Source: Verrucomicrobiales bacterium (GTDB taxonomy: Bacteria; Verrucomicrobiota; Verrucomicrobiia; Methylacidiphilales; JAAUTS01). Taken from it: a DNA stretch of 39,866 nt. The stretch covers positions 1 through 39,866 of the forward strand of contig JAISCS010000201.1 of NCBI GenBank assembly GCA_031265365.1. Direction: 5' to 3'. The notes under the pieces were generated by a model. It was not told the DNA's origin, ran no database searches, and worked only from the letters and a program-made list of their open reading frames with translations. The position numbers and the translations under genes are program-made. This document shows, one piece after another, positions 6,893 to 13,934 of this stretch. Every line of letters starts with the position of its first letter. The stretch's first letter is position 1.

Positions 6893-8569
6893 ATGAGCTA
6901 CTTCTTCGCCACGATTCTCGACCTGTTCCTGCCAGTCGCATTGCTGGCCGGGGTGGACCGGGCGCGCGGCGGCGGGGCGGCGCCGTCCGCGCGGGCGACG
7001 GCGCTGACCCTCGGCGCGGCCTTCGCGGCGGGGCTGGCGCTGGCGTGGCGGTTCGACAACACCGTCGCCGCCGTGCTGTGGTGGTCGGGGCTGGGGCGGA
7101 CGCTGGCCGTGGCGGCGCTGCTGGTGACGCAAGGCACCCACGCCCGCCGCGCCGGCCTCGCGCTGGTCGCGCTGACCGTCACCGGCGCCGCCTTCACCTG
7201 GGGGCGCGACCCCAACCTGCGCCTGCTCGCGGTCACCCACGTCATGAACACCGCGCTGCTGCTCAACCTCGCCGCCATCGCCGCCGCCCTCGCGCTGCTG
7301 GCGACCCTCGCCGGCCAATGCCGGCGGCTGGTCCAACTATGCCCCGCCGCGCGCTGGCCGCTGGCGGCGACCCTCGGCGCGCTGGTGCTGCTGCCGGCGG
7401 CGGGCGACGGATTGCTCGCGGCGATGAAGCTGGATTTTTTGGAACTAACCGCCCGCCGGCTGACCCTGGTCGCGCTGGCGACGAATTTCCCGTGGGCGCG
7501 CACGGCCCTGGCGCTGGGCGCGGTGGCGGCGGCGGTGACGCTGGCGGCGTGGCGCCGCCTCCGCCCGCTCAAACAAGCCGTCGCCCGCGCCGCCGCCGCC
7601 GGTGACGCGCTGGAACGCCGGCGCCGGCTGGCGGAATGGCGCGGCGCGCGCCGCTGGACGGCGGCGTCACTGGCGGCGCTGGCGCTGGCGGCGGCGGCCG
7701 GCGGGTACTGGCACGGCATCGCCGCGCGACCGCTGGCGTTGTCCCGCGCGCAACGGGTCCAGTTGAACGCCGACGGCGAGGTGCGCCTGCCCGGCGCGCT
7801 GACGACGCTGGCCGACGGCCGGCTGCACCGCTTCGAGTGGGTCGCCGACGACGGCAAAATCGTGCGCTTCTTCGTCATCAACCGCTTCGCCGGCACCGCC
7901 AGCCCGACGGTGGTGTTCGACGCCTGCATGTTGTGCGGCGACCTCGGCTACGCGCAGGAGGACGGGCAAGTGGTGTGCATCGCGTGCGGCGTGCGGATTC
8001 ATCCGCCGAGCGTCGGCAATGCCGGGGGCTGCAACCCGATTCCGTTGAACGCGTGGGGAGTGGAGGATGGCGACATCGTCATCCCGCAGGCGGCGCTGGA
8101 TGAGGGGGCGAGGTATTTCACTACGTATGAGAAGGATGGGCGGGTGACGGGGAGCGGGGGGCCTGGGAACGCGGGGGCAAGCCAACGACTTAATTGCTTA
8201 AGCAATCGGCTTAATTGCTTAAGCAACCGGCTTGATTGCTTAAGCAACCGGCCTGATTGCTTAAGCCTGAAGCTCGCGGACTTAAGCCCGCAACAGCCCC
8301 GAACGCTGAACTACCCCGTCGCTTCGCGCCACCCCTTCACGGAAGGGGAATTAGCTCGCGCAAGGGGCATAAGCGATGAGGTTGGTCTCCGCGTTAGCGA
8401 TTCCCCTTCCGTGAAGGGGTGTCCGCGCAGCGGACGGGGTAGTTCAGCGTTAATTTGGAATTTCGATTTTGAGATTTGGGATTTATTTGGAGTTTGGAAT
8501 TTGGAATTTGGAATTTCCCCCACCAGCCCGCCCGGCGCCCAACCGCAAAAGAAAGCGCCGCCATGCTGA
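6893..8569 (+). CDS. FtrD-like Fe-S-containing membrane protein (DUF2318) with repeat-derived tail
   Basis: An inner-membrane protein with many hydrophobic helices over residues 1-275 and a DUF2318/FtrD-like domain at about 335-395. The metal-cluster region reads FDACMLCGDLGY, QVVCIACGVRIHPPSVG and GGCNPIPL, five cysteines typical of this family. In Brucella FtrABCD and Campylobacter P19 systems such proteins are thought to handle electrons during iron uptake. The domain ends near residue 425. Beyond it the frame runs through four 21-bp tandem repeats (RLNCLSN, NRLDCLS), then an inverted-repeat element (PSVKGCPRSGRGSSA) and low-complexity sequence, adding about 130 residues. The stop overlaps the next start as ATGCTGA, so coupling to the permease is kept despite the insertions. 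558 aa as annotated. Confidence 0.85.
   Translation: MSYFFATILDLFLPVALLAGVDRARGGGAAPSARATALTLGAAFAAGLALAWRFDNTVAAVLWWSGLGRTLAVAALLVTQGTHARRAGLALVALTVTGAAFTWGRDPNLRLLAVTHVMNTALLLNLAAIAAALALLATLAGQCRRLVQLCPAARWPLAATLGALVLLPAAGDGLLAAMKLDFLELTARRLTLVALATNFPWARTALALGAVAAAVTLAAWRRLRPLKQAVARAAAAGDALERRRRLAEWRGARRWTAASLAALALAAAAGGYWHGIAARPLALSRAQRVQLNADGEVRLPGALTTLADGRLHRFEWVADDGKIVRFFVINRFAGTASPTVVFDACMLCGDLGYAQEDGQVVCIACGVRIHPPSVGNAGGCNPIPLNAWGVEDGDIVIPQAALDEGARYFTTYEKDGRVTGSGGPGNAGASQRLNCLSNRLNCLSNRLDCLSNRPDCLSLKLADLSPQQPRTLNYPVASRHPFTEGELARARGISDEVGLRVSDSPSVKGCPRSGRGSSALIWNFDFEIWDLFGVWNLEFGISPTSPPGAQPQKKAPPC
8186..8269 (+). repeat. Four 21-bp tandem repeats in the FtrD-like gene
   Basis: Units begin at 8186, 8207, 8228 and 8249 with near-identical sequence around the 12-bp palindrome TTGCTTAAGCAA. 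The 21-bp unit keeps the frame and encodes seven residues (RLNCLSN type). Confidence 0.9.
8302..8452. repeat. REP-like inverted element (family A), outer AACGCTGAAC
   Basis: Left arm 8302-8352 and right arm 8400-8452 are about 50 bases each and near-perfect inverses. Each arm contains a small inner hairpin CCCCTTCACGGAAGGGG. The element lies inside the 3' part of the FtrD-like ORF. The same arm sequence recurs at 13384, 25851, 28516 and 39654. Confidence 0.9.
8454..8517 (+). repeat. Low-complexity TTTGGAAT-type run
   Basis: Repeats of GGAATTT/TTTGGAAT and GATTTGGGATTT lie just after the inverted element and before the permease start. They are still in the FtrD-like frame (WNLEFGI). They seem to be filler repeat DNA. 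Confidence 0.6.
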
Positions 8570-9786
8570 CCCAAATGATTTTCCACTCCTGGCACCGCAA
8601 CCCGCGCCGCACCGCGCTGACGGTAACCACCGTCTTCCTCGCCACCGCCCTCATCTCCGCCCTGCTCGCCATCACCGTCAGCGTCGGCGACCAGATGGCG
8701 CGCGAGTTGAAATCCTACGGCGCCAACATCCTGCTGGAACCCGCCGTGGACGGCGATTACCTCGACACCCAAGACTTGCCGCGCATCAAGGAAATCTTCT
8801 GGCGCCACAACATCCTCGGCTTTGCCCCCCTGCTGGCCGGCACCGTCACCGCCGACGACGGCGGCGAGGTGGCCATCCTCGGCACGTTCTTCGACCAGCC
8901 GCTGCCGGTGGAGGGCGAGGACGATTTCCACACCGGCCAAAAAATCATCGCCCCCTATTGGCGGATTGACGGCGCGTGGCCCGACGACGCGCGCCCCGAG
9001 GCGCTGGCCGGCGCGCGCCTGGCGGAGCGACGGGGCTGGCGCGTCGGGCAGACGCTGACGCTGGCCGGCGCGCGGCCCGTCGTCCTCAGCGGCATCCTGG
9101 AGAGCGGCGGCGAGGAGGACGAGTTGCTGGTCGTGCCGCTGGCGCTGGCGCAGGAGTTGCTGGGGCGGCCGGGCCGGGCGGACGCGGCGCGGGTGTCGGC
9201 GCTGACGGTGCCGGAGAACCGCCTGTCCGCCAAGGCCCGCGCCAACCGCGACGCGCTGACGGCGGAGGAGTATGACGTGTGGTATTGCACCGCCTACGTG
9301 TCGTCCATCGCGCACCAGCTTGAGGAGGCGCTGCCCGGCGCGCGCGCGCGGCCGGTGTGGCAGGTCGCGGCGTCGGAGGGCGTGATTGTCGGCAAGGTGC
9401 AACTGCTGTTGCTGGTGGCGACGCTGGCGGCGCTGCTGGCGGCGGCGATGGGCGTGGCCGCGCTGACCGCCGGCGCCATCCTGGAGCGCGCGGCGGAAAT
9501 CGCCTTGCTGAAGGCGCTGGCCGCGCGCCCGCGCCACATCGCGCTGTTGTTCCACGCGGAAGTCACCGTCAGCGCCCTGCTCGGCGGCGCGCTCGGCTGC
9601 GGCGCGGGCTGGCTGCTGGCGCGGCATTTGGGGCAAACTTTGTTCGGCGCGCCGCTGGCGATGGCGTGGATAACGGTGCCCGGCGTGCTGGCGCTGGCGG
9701 TGGCGATTGCCCTGCTCGGCGCGTGGCTGCCGGTGAGGCAAATCGCGGCGCTCGCGCCGGCGGAGGTGTTGCATGGCCGGCGCTGA
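8563..9786 (+). CDS. ABC transporter permease, FtsX/MacB-type (first)
   Basis: An inner-membrane permease subunit of a MacB/LolC-like ABC complex. It shows the family layout: an N-terminal helix (TALTVTTVFLATALISALLAITVSV), a large extracytoplasmic domain (about residues 40-270), then three C-terminal helices with the FtsX signature (ERAAEIALLKALAARPRHIALLFHAE). The ATG at 8563 is chosen over the track start at 8476, which reads low-complexity repeat. It overlaps the FtrD-like stop (ATGCTGA) and overlaps the second permease by 14 bases. In Campylobacter P19 clusters two such permeases and an ATPase follow P19; their substrate is not settled. 407 aa. Confidence 0.9.
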   Translation: MLTQMIFHSWHRNPRRTALTVTTVFLATALISALLAITVSVGDQMARELKSYGANILLEPAVDGDYLDTQDLPRIKEIFWRHNILGFAPLLAGTVTADDGGEVAILGTFFDQPLPVEGEDDFHTGQKIIAPYWRIDGAWPDDARPEALAGARLAERRGWRVGQTLTLAGARPVVLSGILESGGEEDELLVVPLALAQELLGRPGRADAARVSALTVPENRLSAKARANRDALTAEEYDVWYCTAYVSSIAHQLEEALPGARARPVWQVAASEGVIVGKVQLLLLVATLAALLAAAMGVAALTAGAILERAAEIALLKALAARPRHIALLFHAEVTVSALLGGALGCGAGWLLARHLGQTLFGAPLAMAWITVPGVLALAVAIALLGAWLPVRQIAALAPAEVLHGRR

Positions 9787-10918
9787 CCCCATGTTCCGGC
9801 GGCTGGTGTGGCGCGCGCTGCGGTGGCGGCGCGGGCGCGCGGCGGTCGTGTTCGCGGCGCTGACGGTGGGCGCGGCGATTGTCTGCGCGCTGGCGGCGGT
9901 GTATTTCGACATCCACGCCGGCATGAGCCGCGAGCTGCGGACCTTCGGCGCGAACTTTTACCTCGGCCCCGCCGGCGCGGGCGGCGCGACGTGGGCGGAG
10001 GCGGATTTTAACCACCTCATCGCCGGCGCCCCGCCGGGCCTGGTCGTCGCCGCCAGCCCGTGCCTGCTCGGCACCGCGCAAGTCGGCGCGCGCCGCGTCG
10101 CGCTGGCCGGCGTGAGCTTCGAGGGCCTGCGCCCGCTGGCCGCGTACTGGCAGGTGCGCGGGGCGTGGGTCGCCGCTGATTTTGACGACCGCAACGCCAT
10201 GCTCGGCGCGCGCTTGGCGGAGGAACTGGAGCGCGGCGTCGGCGACGAACTCACGCTGACCAACGACTTGGCGGATGACGCGGCCAAGCCCCTCCGCGTC
10301 AAAGGCGTGGTCGAGACCGGCGACGCCAACGACCGGCGGCTCATCGTCAGCCTCGCCCTCGCGCAAGAGTGGCTCGGCCAGCCCGGCCGCCTCAGCCACG
10401 CCCTGCTGCGCGTGGACGGCCCGCCGGAGCGCGTCGCGGCGTGGGCGGCGGACGTGCGCCAGCGCTACCCCGCGCTCGACGCCAAGCCCATCCTCCGCAT
10501 CGCCGCCGCCGAGGGGTTGGTGTTGGACAAAATCAAGGGCCTGATGGGGCTGGTCGCGCTGGTCATCCTCGCGCTGGCGACGCTGTGCGTGAACACCGCC
10601 CTGACCGCCAGCGTCAGCGCGCGCGCCGTCGAGTTCGCCCTGCAACAAGCCCTCGGCGCCCGCCGCCGCGCCATCGTCGCCCAAATCCTCGCCGAGACCC
10701 TGCTCACCGCCGCCGCCGCCGCCGCCGCCGGGCTGGCGTTGGGCTGGGTGCTCGCGCAACTCATCGGCCGCGCCGTCTTCGCCGCCGCGATAACCTTCCG
10801 CGCCCCGGTGCTGCCGCTGACCGTCACCCTGGCCCTGGCGGCGGCGCTGCTCGCCGTCATCCTGCCCATCCGCCGCGCCCTGCAAACCGAGCCGGCGCGG
10901 ATTTTGAAAGGGGAATGA
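9773..10918 (+). CDS. ABC transporter permease, FtsX/MacB-type (second)
   Basis: Second permease of the same complex, homologous in layout to its neighbour: N-terminal helix (AALTVGAAIVCALAAVYFDIHAGM), extracytoplasmic domain, and three C-terminal helices with SARAVEFALQQALGARRRAIVAQILAE. The two would form a heterodimer with the ATPase at 11038. Its start lies within the end of the first permease. A possible alternative start is the ATG at 9791 (MFRRLVW). 381 aa. Confidence 0.9.
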   Translation: MAGADPMFRRLVWRALRWRRGRAAVVFAALTVGAAIVCALAAVYFDIHAGMSRELRTFGANFYLGPAGAGGATWAEADFNHLIAGAPPGLVVAASPCLLGTAQVGARRVALAGVSFEGLRPLAAYWQVRGAWVAADFDDRNAMLGARLAEELERGVGDELTLTNDLADDAAKPLRVKGVVETGDANDRRLIVSLALAQEWLGQPGRLSHALLRVDGPPERVAAWAADVRQRYPALDAKPILRIAAAEGLVLDKIKGLMGLVALVILALATLCVNTALTASVSARAVEFALQQALGARRRAIVAQILAETLLTAAAAAAAGLALGWVLAQLIGRAVFAAAITFRAPVLPLTVTLALAAALLAVILPIRRALQTEPARILKGE

Positions 10919-10928
10919 AGATGAGGAC

Positions 10929-11030
10929 GTTTTTTGGTTTTCTGGTTTTTTGGTTTTCTAGTTTGGCGCGATACCGCGTAACCCAAAAACCAAGAAACTA
11001 AAAAACCAGAAAACCAAAAAACCAAAAAAC
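10929..11030. repeat. T-rich/A-rich long hairpin before the ATPase gene
   Basis: A pyrimidine-rich arm of GGTTTTCTGGTTTTTT type (from 10929) pairs with its purine-rich inverse (about 10995-11026) around a short GC-rich loop. It fills the permease-ATPase gap and could act as an attenuator, or be another repeat insertion. Confidence 0.6.
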
Positions 11031-11037
11031 TAAACCC

Positions 11038-11688
11038 ATGAACATCATCGAAACCCACAACCTAACCAAATCCTTCGGCTCCGTCATCGCCGTCAACGAC
11101 CTCACCATCAGCGTCCGGCGCGGCGAGTTCGTCGCCTTCATGGGCGCCAGCGGCTCCGGCAAAACCACCTTGCTCAACATCCTCGCCTGCCTCGACACCT
11201 TCACCAGCGGCGAGGTGTTCATCGACGGCCACAACCTCGCCGCCCTCGACGAGGAAGGCCGCCGCGTCCTGCGCGCCAACAAAATCGGCCTGGTGTTCCA
11301 ACAATTCCACCTCATCCCCTACCTCACCGCGCTGGAAAACGTCATGCTCGCCCAACACTTCCACAGCGTCACCGACGAGCCGGCCGCGCGGCAAATCCTC
11401 GGCGACGTCGGCCTGGCCCACCGCCTGCACCACCGCCCCGGCGCCCTCTCCGGCGGCGAGCAACAGCGCGTCTGCATCGCCCGCGCCCTGGTCAACGAAC
11501 CGCCCATCCTGTTCGCCGACGAACCCACCGGCAACCTCGACGAGGAAAACGAGTGCAACATCCTGGCCTTGCTGCAAGACCTGCACCGGCGCGGCCGCAC
11601 CGTCGTCCTCGTCACCCACAACCCCGACCTCGCCGCCCGCGCCGACCGCATCATCCGCCTGCACCACGGGAAAGTTTTTGAACCATGA
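11038..11688 (+). CDS. ABC transporter ATP-binding protein, MacB/LolD-type
   Basis: The cytoplasmic ATPase of the FtsX-like complex. Motifs in order: Walker A GASGSGKTT (about residues 37-45), Q-loop FQQFHLIPYLTALENV, signature LSGGEQQR, Walker B ILFADEPTGNLD and H-loop VTHN. Length (216 aa) is that of MacB/LolD ATPases. It follows the two permeases after a hairpin-rich gap and closes the cluster. Its stop sits in an ATGA that starts a repeat-derived ORF. Confidence 0.95.
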   Translation: MNIIETHNLTKSFGSVIAVNDLTISVRRGEFVAFMGASGSGKTTLLNILACLDTFTSGEVFIDGHNLAALDEEGRRVLRANKIGLVFQQFHLIPYLTALENVMLAQHFHSVTDEPAARQILGDVGLAHRLHHRPGALSGGEQQRVCIARALVNEPPILFADEPTGNLDEENECNILALLQDLHRRGRTVVLVTHNPDLAARADRIIRLHHGKVFEP

Positions 11689-11694
11689 ACTCCA

Positions 11695-11993
11695 GCCACG
11701 AAGACGCCAAGCCGCGAAGGTTAAAAATATTTATGCACACCTCAATCATGAAACCGCTAACCTTAATCCTAACCCTCCTCACCGCCCTGCCGCTGACCGT
11801 CACGGCGCGGGATTGCTGCGCCAATTCCCCGTCCGCAGGGGGCTGGCGGCGGAAGTCGGCGGAGAATTTCACCGTTAAAAAGCCCGCCCCCAGCGACCCG
11901 GGTATCTCCCGTAGCGGCCCAAGACACACTCAAAACGCCCGCCCTCGCCCATCAACCATCAAAAAACACTTCGCGCCTTAGCGTCTTCGTGGC
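11695..11993. repeat. Inverted-repeat element (GCCACGAAGACGC family)
   Basis: Arms 11695-11719 and 11969-11993 are inverse copies over 25 bases with two mismatches. They enclose a duplicated porin leader. A related half copy (TCTTCGCGGCTTCGTGACC) is seen near 30880. Confidence 0.75.
11733..11981 (+). pseudogene. Duplicated signal-peptide leader of the downstream porin
   Basis: The first 32 residues (MHTSIMKPLTLILTLLTALPLTVTA, then RDCC) nearly repeat the start of the porin at 12010 (MHPAIMKPLTLILTLL, HDCC), also at DNA level. After that the frame goes into unrelated Arg/Pro-rich sequence with no barrel strands. It is probably a truncated duplicate. If translated, it would be a short exported peptide with a CC motif. 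The in-frame ATG at 11685 overlaps the ATPase stop but would read repeat sequence. Confidence 0.6.
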
Positions 11994-12009
11994 CTGAGTT
12001 AAAAAAATT

Positions 12010-13356
12010 ATGCACCCCGCAATCATGAAACCACTAACCCTAATCCTAACCCTCCTCCCCGCCCTGCCGCTGACCGTGACGGCGCACGATTGTTGTGAAA
12101 ATACCGCGCCACCCCCTCTCTGCGAGAGGGGAATTAGCTCGCACAGGAGCAGTGTCCATGCGGATTGCCCCAGCGTCAGCAATTCCCTGGGAACGCGGGG
12201 CTCCCGCCCCGACTGCTGCGCCCTCGACCACGTGCCGTCCCCCGTCGCCACCGCCCCCGCCGGCGTCAAACTCAGCGGCTACGCCGACCTCGCCTACCTC
12301 TACAACCTCGGCACCCCCTCGGCGGCGCAAGGTTACGCCACCGACCGCCGCCCGCGCGGCAACTTCAACGTCAACCAACTCCAACTCGCCCTCGCCAAGC
12401 CGCTGACCGACGCAAACCAATGGCAAGCCGGCTTCGCCGCCGCCGTCCTGCTCGGCGAGGACTTCGCCGCCATGAGCGGGCGCGACCGCGGCGCCAGCTC
12501 GCTCTACCTCCAGCACGCGCACCTTGACCTCCGCGTCCCCCTCGGCCGCGGCCTCGACGTGCAACTCGGCAAACTCTGCTCCGTCATGGGCTACGAAAGC
12601 GACGAGCGCCCCGCCAACCTCAACATCACCAAAGGCGCCAGCACGCTGTTCGACCCGTGCTCCGCCACCGGCGCGTTCCTCAGCTACCCCGTCACCGACT
12701 GGCTGACCGCGCAAGCCGGCGTCCACAACGGCAGCGGCGCCGACGGCAACCCCGGCTTCGACACCAGCGGCGACGCCTACGCCTTCCTCGCCAGCCTGCG
12801 CCTGCACAACCGCGCCCACACCCTCGCCACGCAACTCACCGTCCAATACGCCCCCTGGGGCGAGGCATGCCCACACCACGCCAACCACGCCAGCGCCATG
12901 TGCGCCCCCGACAACACCAACGTCATCGGCCTCAACTGGTGGCTCAACTGGCTCCCCGCCCGCGCCGACAGCAAACTCCTGCTGGCGCTCAACACCTCGC
13001 TATGGAGCTGGGACAACACCATGGTCATGCCCATGCCGATGCCCGCGACCACCGCCACCTACAGCGCCCTCGCCGCCTACGCCAAATACCAATGCACCCC
13101 ATGCCTCAGCCTCGCCGCCCGCGCCGAATACGTCCACACCCACAACGGCGAATACAACGCGGCGCGCGGCACCTCCTACTTCTGGAACAATGGCCGGCGC
13201 GACGACGACCTCTACACCCTGACCCTGACCGCCGCCCTCAACCTGGCGGAAGACCTACTCCTCCGCACCGAATACCGCCTAGACACCGGCGCCCGCGTCG
13301 CCACCACCCAAGACCTCGCCCACCTGCTAGCCCTCGAGGCGGTGTACAGTTTTTGA
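12010..13356 (+). CDS. Bbp2-like outer-membrane porin with Cys/His/Met-rich segments
   Basis: A paralogue of the porin at 3058. Shared segments include GVKLSGYADLAYLYNL, QLGKLCSVMGYESDERPANLNIT, FDTSGDAYAFLASL, the NWW stretch and the terminal strand LALEAVYSF. A signal peptide is clear (MKPLTLILTLLPALPLTVTA). Unlike its paralogue, it carries likely metal ligands: HDCC at the mature N-terminus and later DCC, a loop ACPHHANHASAMC, a Met-rich loop MVMPMPMP and QCTPCLS. This suggests metal binding at the cell surface or periplasmic side (inference). About 35 residues after the signal peptide (LCERGISSHRSSVHAD and on) come from a degenerate family-A repeat inserted in frame. It follows the FTR1/P19/ABC cluster. 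448 aa; the ATG at 12025 is an alternative start. Confidence 0.82.
   Translation: MHPAIMKPLTLILTLLPALPLTVTAHDCCENTAPPPLCERGISSHRSSVHADCPSVSNSLGTRGSRPDCCALDHVPSPVATAPAGVKLSGYADLAYLYNLGTPSAAQGYATDRRPRGNFNVNQLQLALAKPLTDANQWQAGFAAAVLLGEDFAAMSGRDRGASSLYLQHAHLDLRVPLGRGLDVQLGKLCSVMGYESDERPANLNITKGASTLFDPCSATGAFLSYPVTDWLTAQAGVHNGSGADGNPGFDTSGDAYAFLASLRLHNRAHTLATQLTVQYAPWGEACPHHANHASAMCAPDNTNVIGLNWWLNWLPARADSKLLLALNTSLWSWDNTMVMPMPMPATTATYSALAAYAKYQCTPCLSLAARAEYVHTHNGEYNAARGTSYFWNNGRRDDDLYTLTLTAALNLAEDLLLRTEYRLDTGARVATTQDLAHLLALEAVYSF
12106..12215. repeat. Degenerate family-A repeat inside the porin gene
   Basis: A CCCCTCTCTGCGAGAGGGG hairpin followed by AATTAGCTCGC matches the left-arm end of the 8302 element. 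The other arm is decayed (AATTCCCTGGG) and merges with GGGGCTCCCGCCCC. It is in frame within the porin. Confidence 0.6.
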
Positions 13357-13383
13357 GTCAGACGTTCGCCGGAATAAACCCTA

Positions 13384-13537
13384 AACGCTGAAACACCCCG
13401 TCGGCTCGCGCCGCCACCCCTCTTCGAGAGGGGAATTAACGCTTACAGGGAACAGGGTCGATGAGGTTTGTTTCGGCGTAAGCAATTCCCCTCTCGAAGA
13501 GGGGTGGCGGCGCGAGCCGACGGGGTGTTTTAGCGTT
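13384..13537. repeat. REP-like inverted element (family A), 54-bp arms
   Basis: Arms 13384-13437 and 13484-13537 are near-perfect inverses, with the same outer AACGCTGAAACACCCCGTC and inner GGGGAATT order as at 8302. It fills the gap after the second porin and could act as its terminator. Confidence 0.9.
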
Positions 13538-13557
13538 ATAGATAACAATTCCTCATA

Positions 13558-13615
13558 ACATAGGCCGACCCGTCATCCTGGGCGCAGCGCCGCAGGTGCG
13601 TAGTCGAAGGAGCGG
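13558..13615 (+). repeat. Half copy of the CGTCATCCTGAGCG family
   Basis: Sequence CGTCATCCTGGGCGCAG followed by TAGTCGAAGGAGCGG matches the left arm of the element at 28689. No matching right arm is seen before feoA, so it is a partial copy. Confidence 0.6.
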
Positions 13616-13690
13616 TTGGGGCAAGGTCAGCGGATTAGTCGCTCGCCCCAAGCCATGGTGAAAAAAATGGACAGGAAATTAAAAAAACCT

Positions 13691-13706
13691 AGTTTGAGAC
13701 TAAATC
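13691..13706 (+). promoter_or_regulatory. Possible Fur-like half-site before feoAB
   Basis: AGTTTGAGACTAAATC contains the TTGAGA half-site shared with the palindromes at 2561 and 2939, placed immediately before the feoA start. Only one arm is clear, so this is weak. Confidence 0.3.
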
Positions 13707-13934
13707 ATGAAACACCTCAACGAACTCGCCATCGGCGACCGGGCCGGGATTATCGCCGTCAACGCCGGCGGTGGCCGCGCGCCGCGCTTGCTGGCGTTGG
13801 GCCTGTTGCCGGGCGTGACGGTGGAAGTCGCCGGCGTCGCGCCCTTCGGCGACCCGCTGACGGTGAAGGTGCGCGGGCGCCCCGTGAGCTTGCGGCGCGC
13901 GGATGCGGCGTTGGTGACGGTGGAACAATTATGA
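13707..13934 (+). CDS. feoA: FeoA, ferrous iron transport accessory protein
   Basis: A 75-residue SH3-like FeoA protein of standard size, with the family segments LNELAIGDRAGIIAV, RLLALGLLPGVTVEVAGVAPFGDPLTVKV and VSLRRADAALVTV. It acts in the cytoplasm with FeoB. Its stop overlaps the feoB start as ATGA, showing tight coupling. It carries one GCTGACGGT motif that encodes PLTV. The first FeoA copy (2585) is longer and separate. Confidence 0.95.
   Translation: MKHLNELAIGDRAGIIAVNAGGGRAPRLLALGLLPGVTVEVAGVAPFGDPLTVKVRGRPVSLRRADAALVTVEQL

Noticed and set aside
8186-8269. CRISPR-like or VNTR regulatory array
   Set aside because: Only four contiguous 21-bp units without spacers, in frame within a gene; kept as a tandem repeat only.
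8311-10885. Long minus-strand ORFs (537 and 438 aa)
   Set aside because: They are shadows of the two permease genes, rich in Arg, Gln and Gly, without domains or plausible starts.
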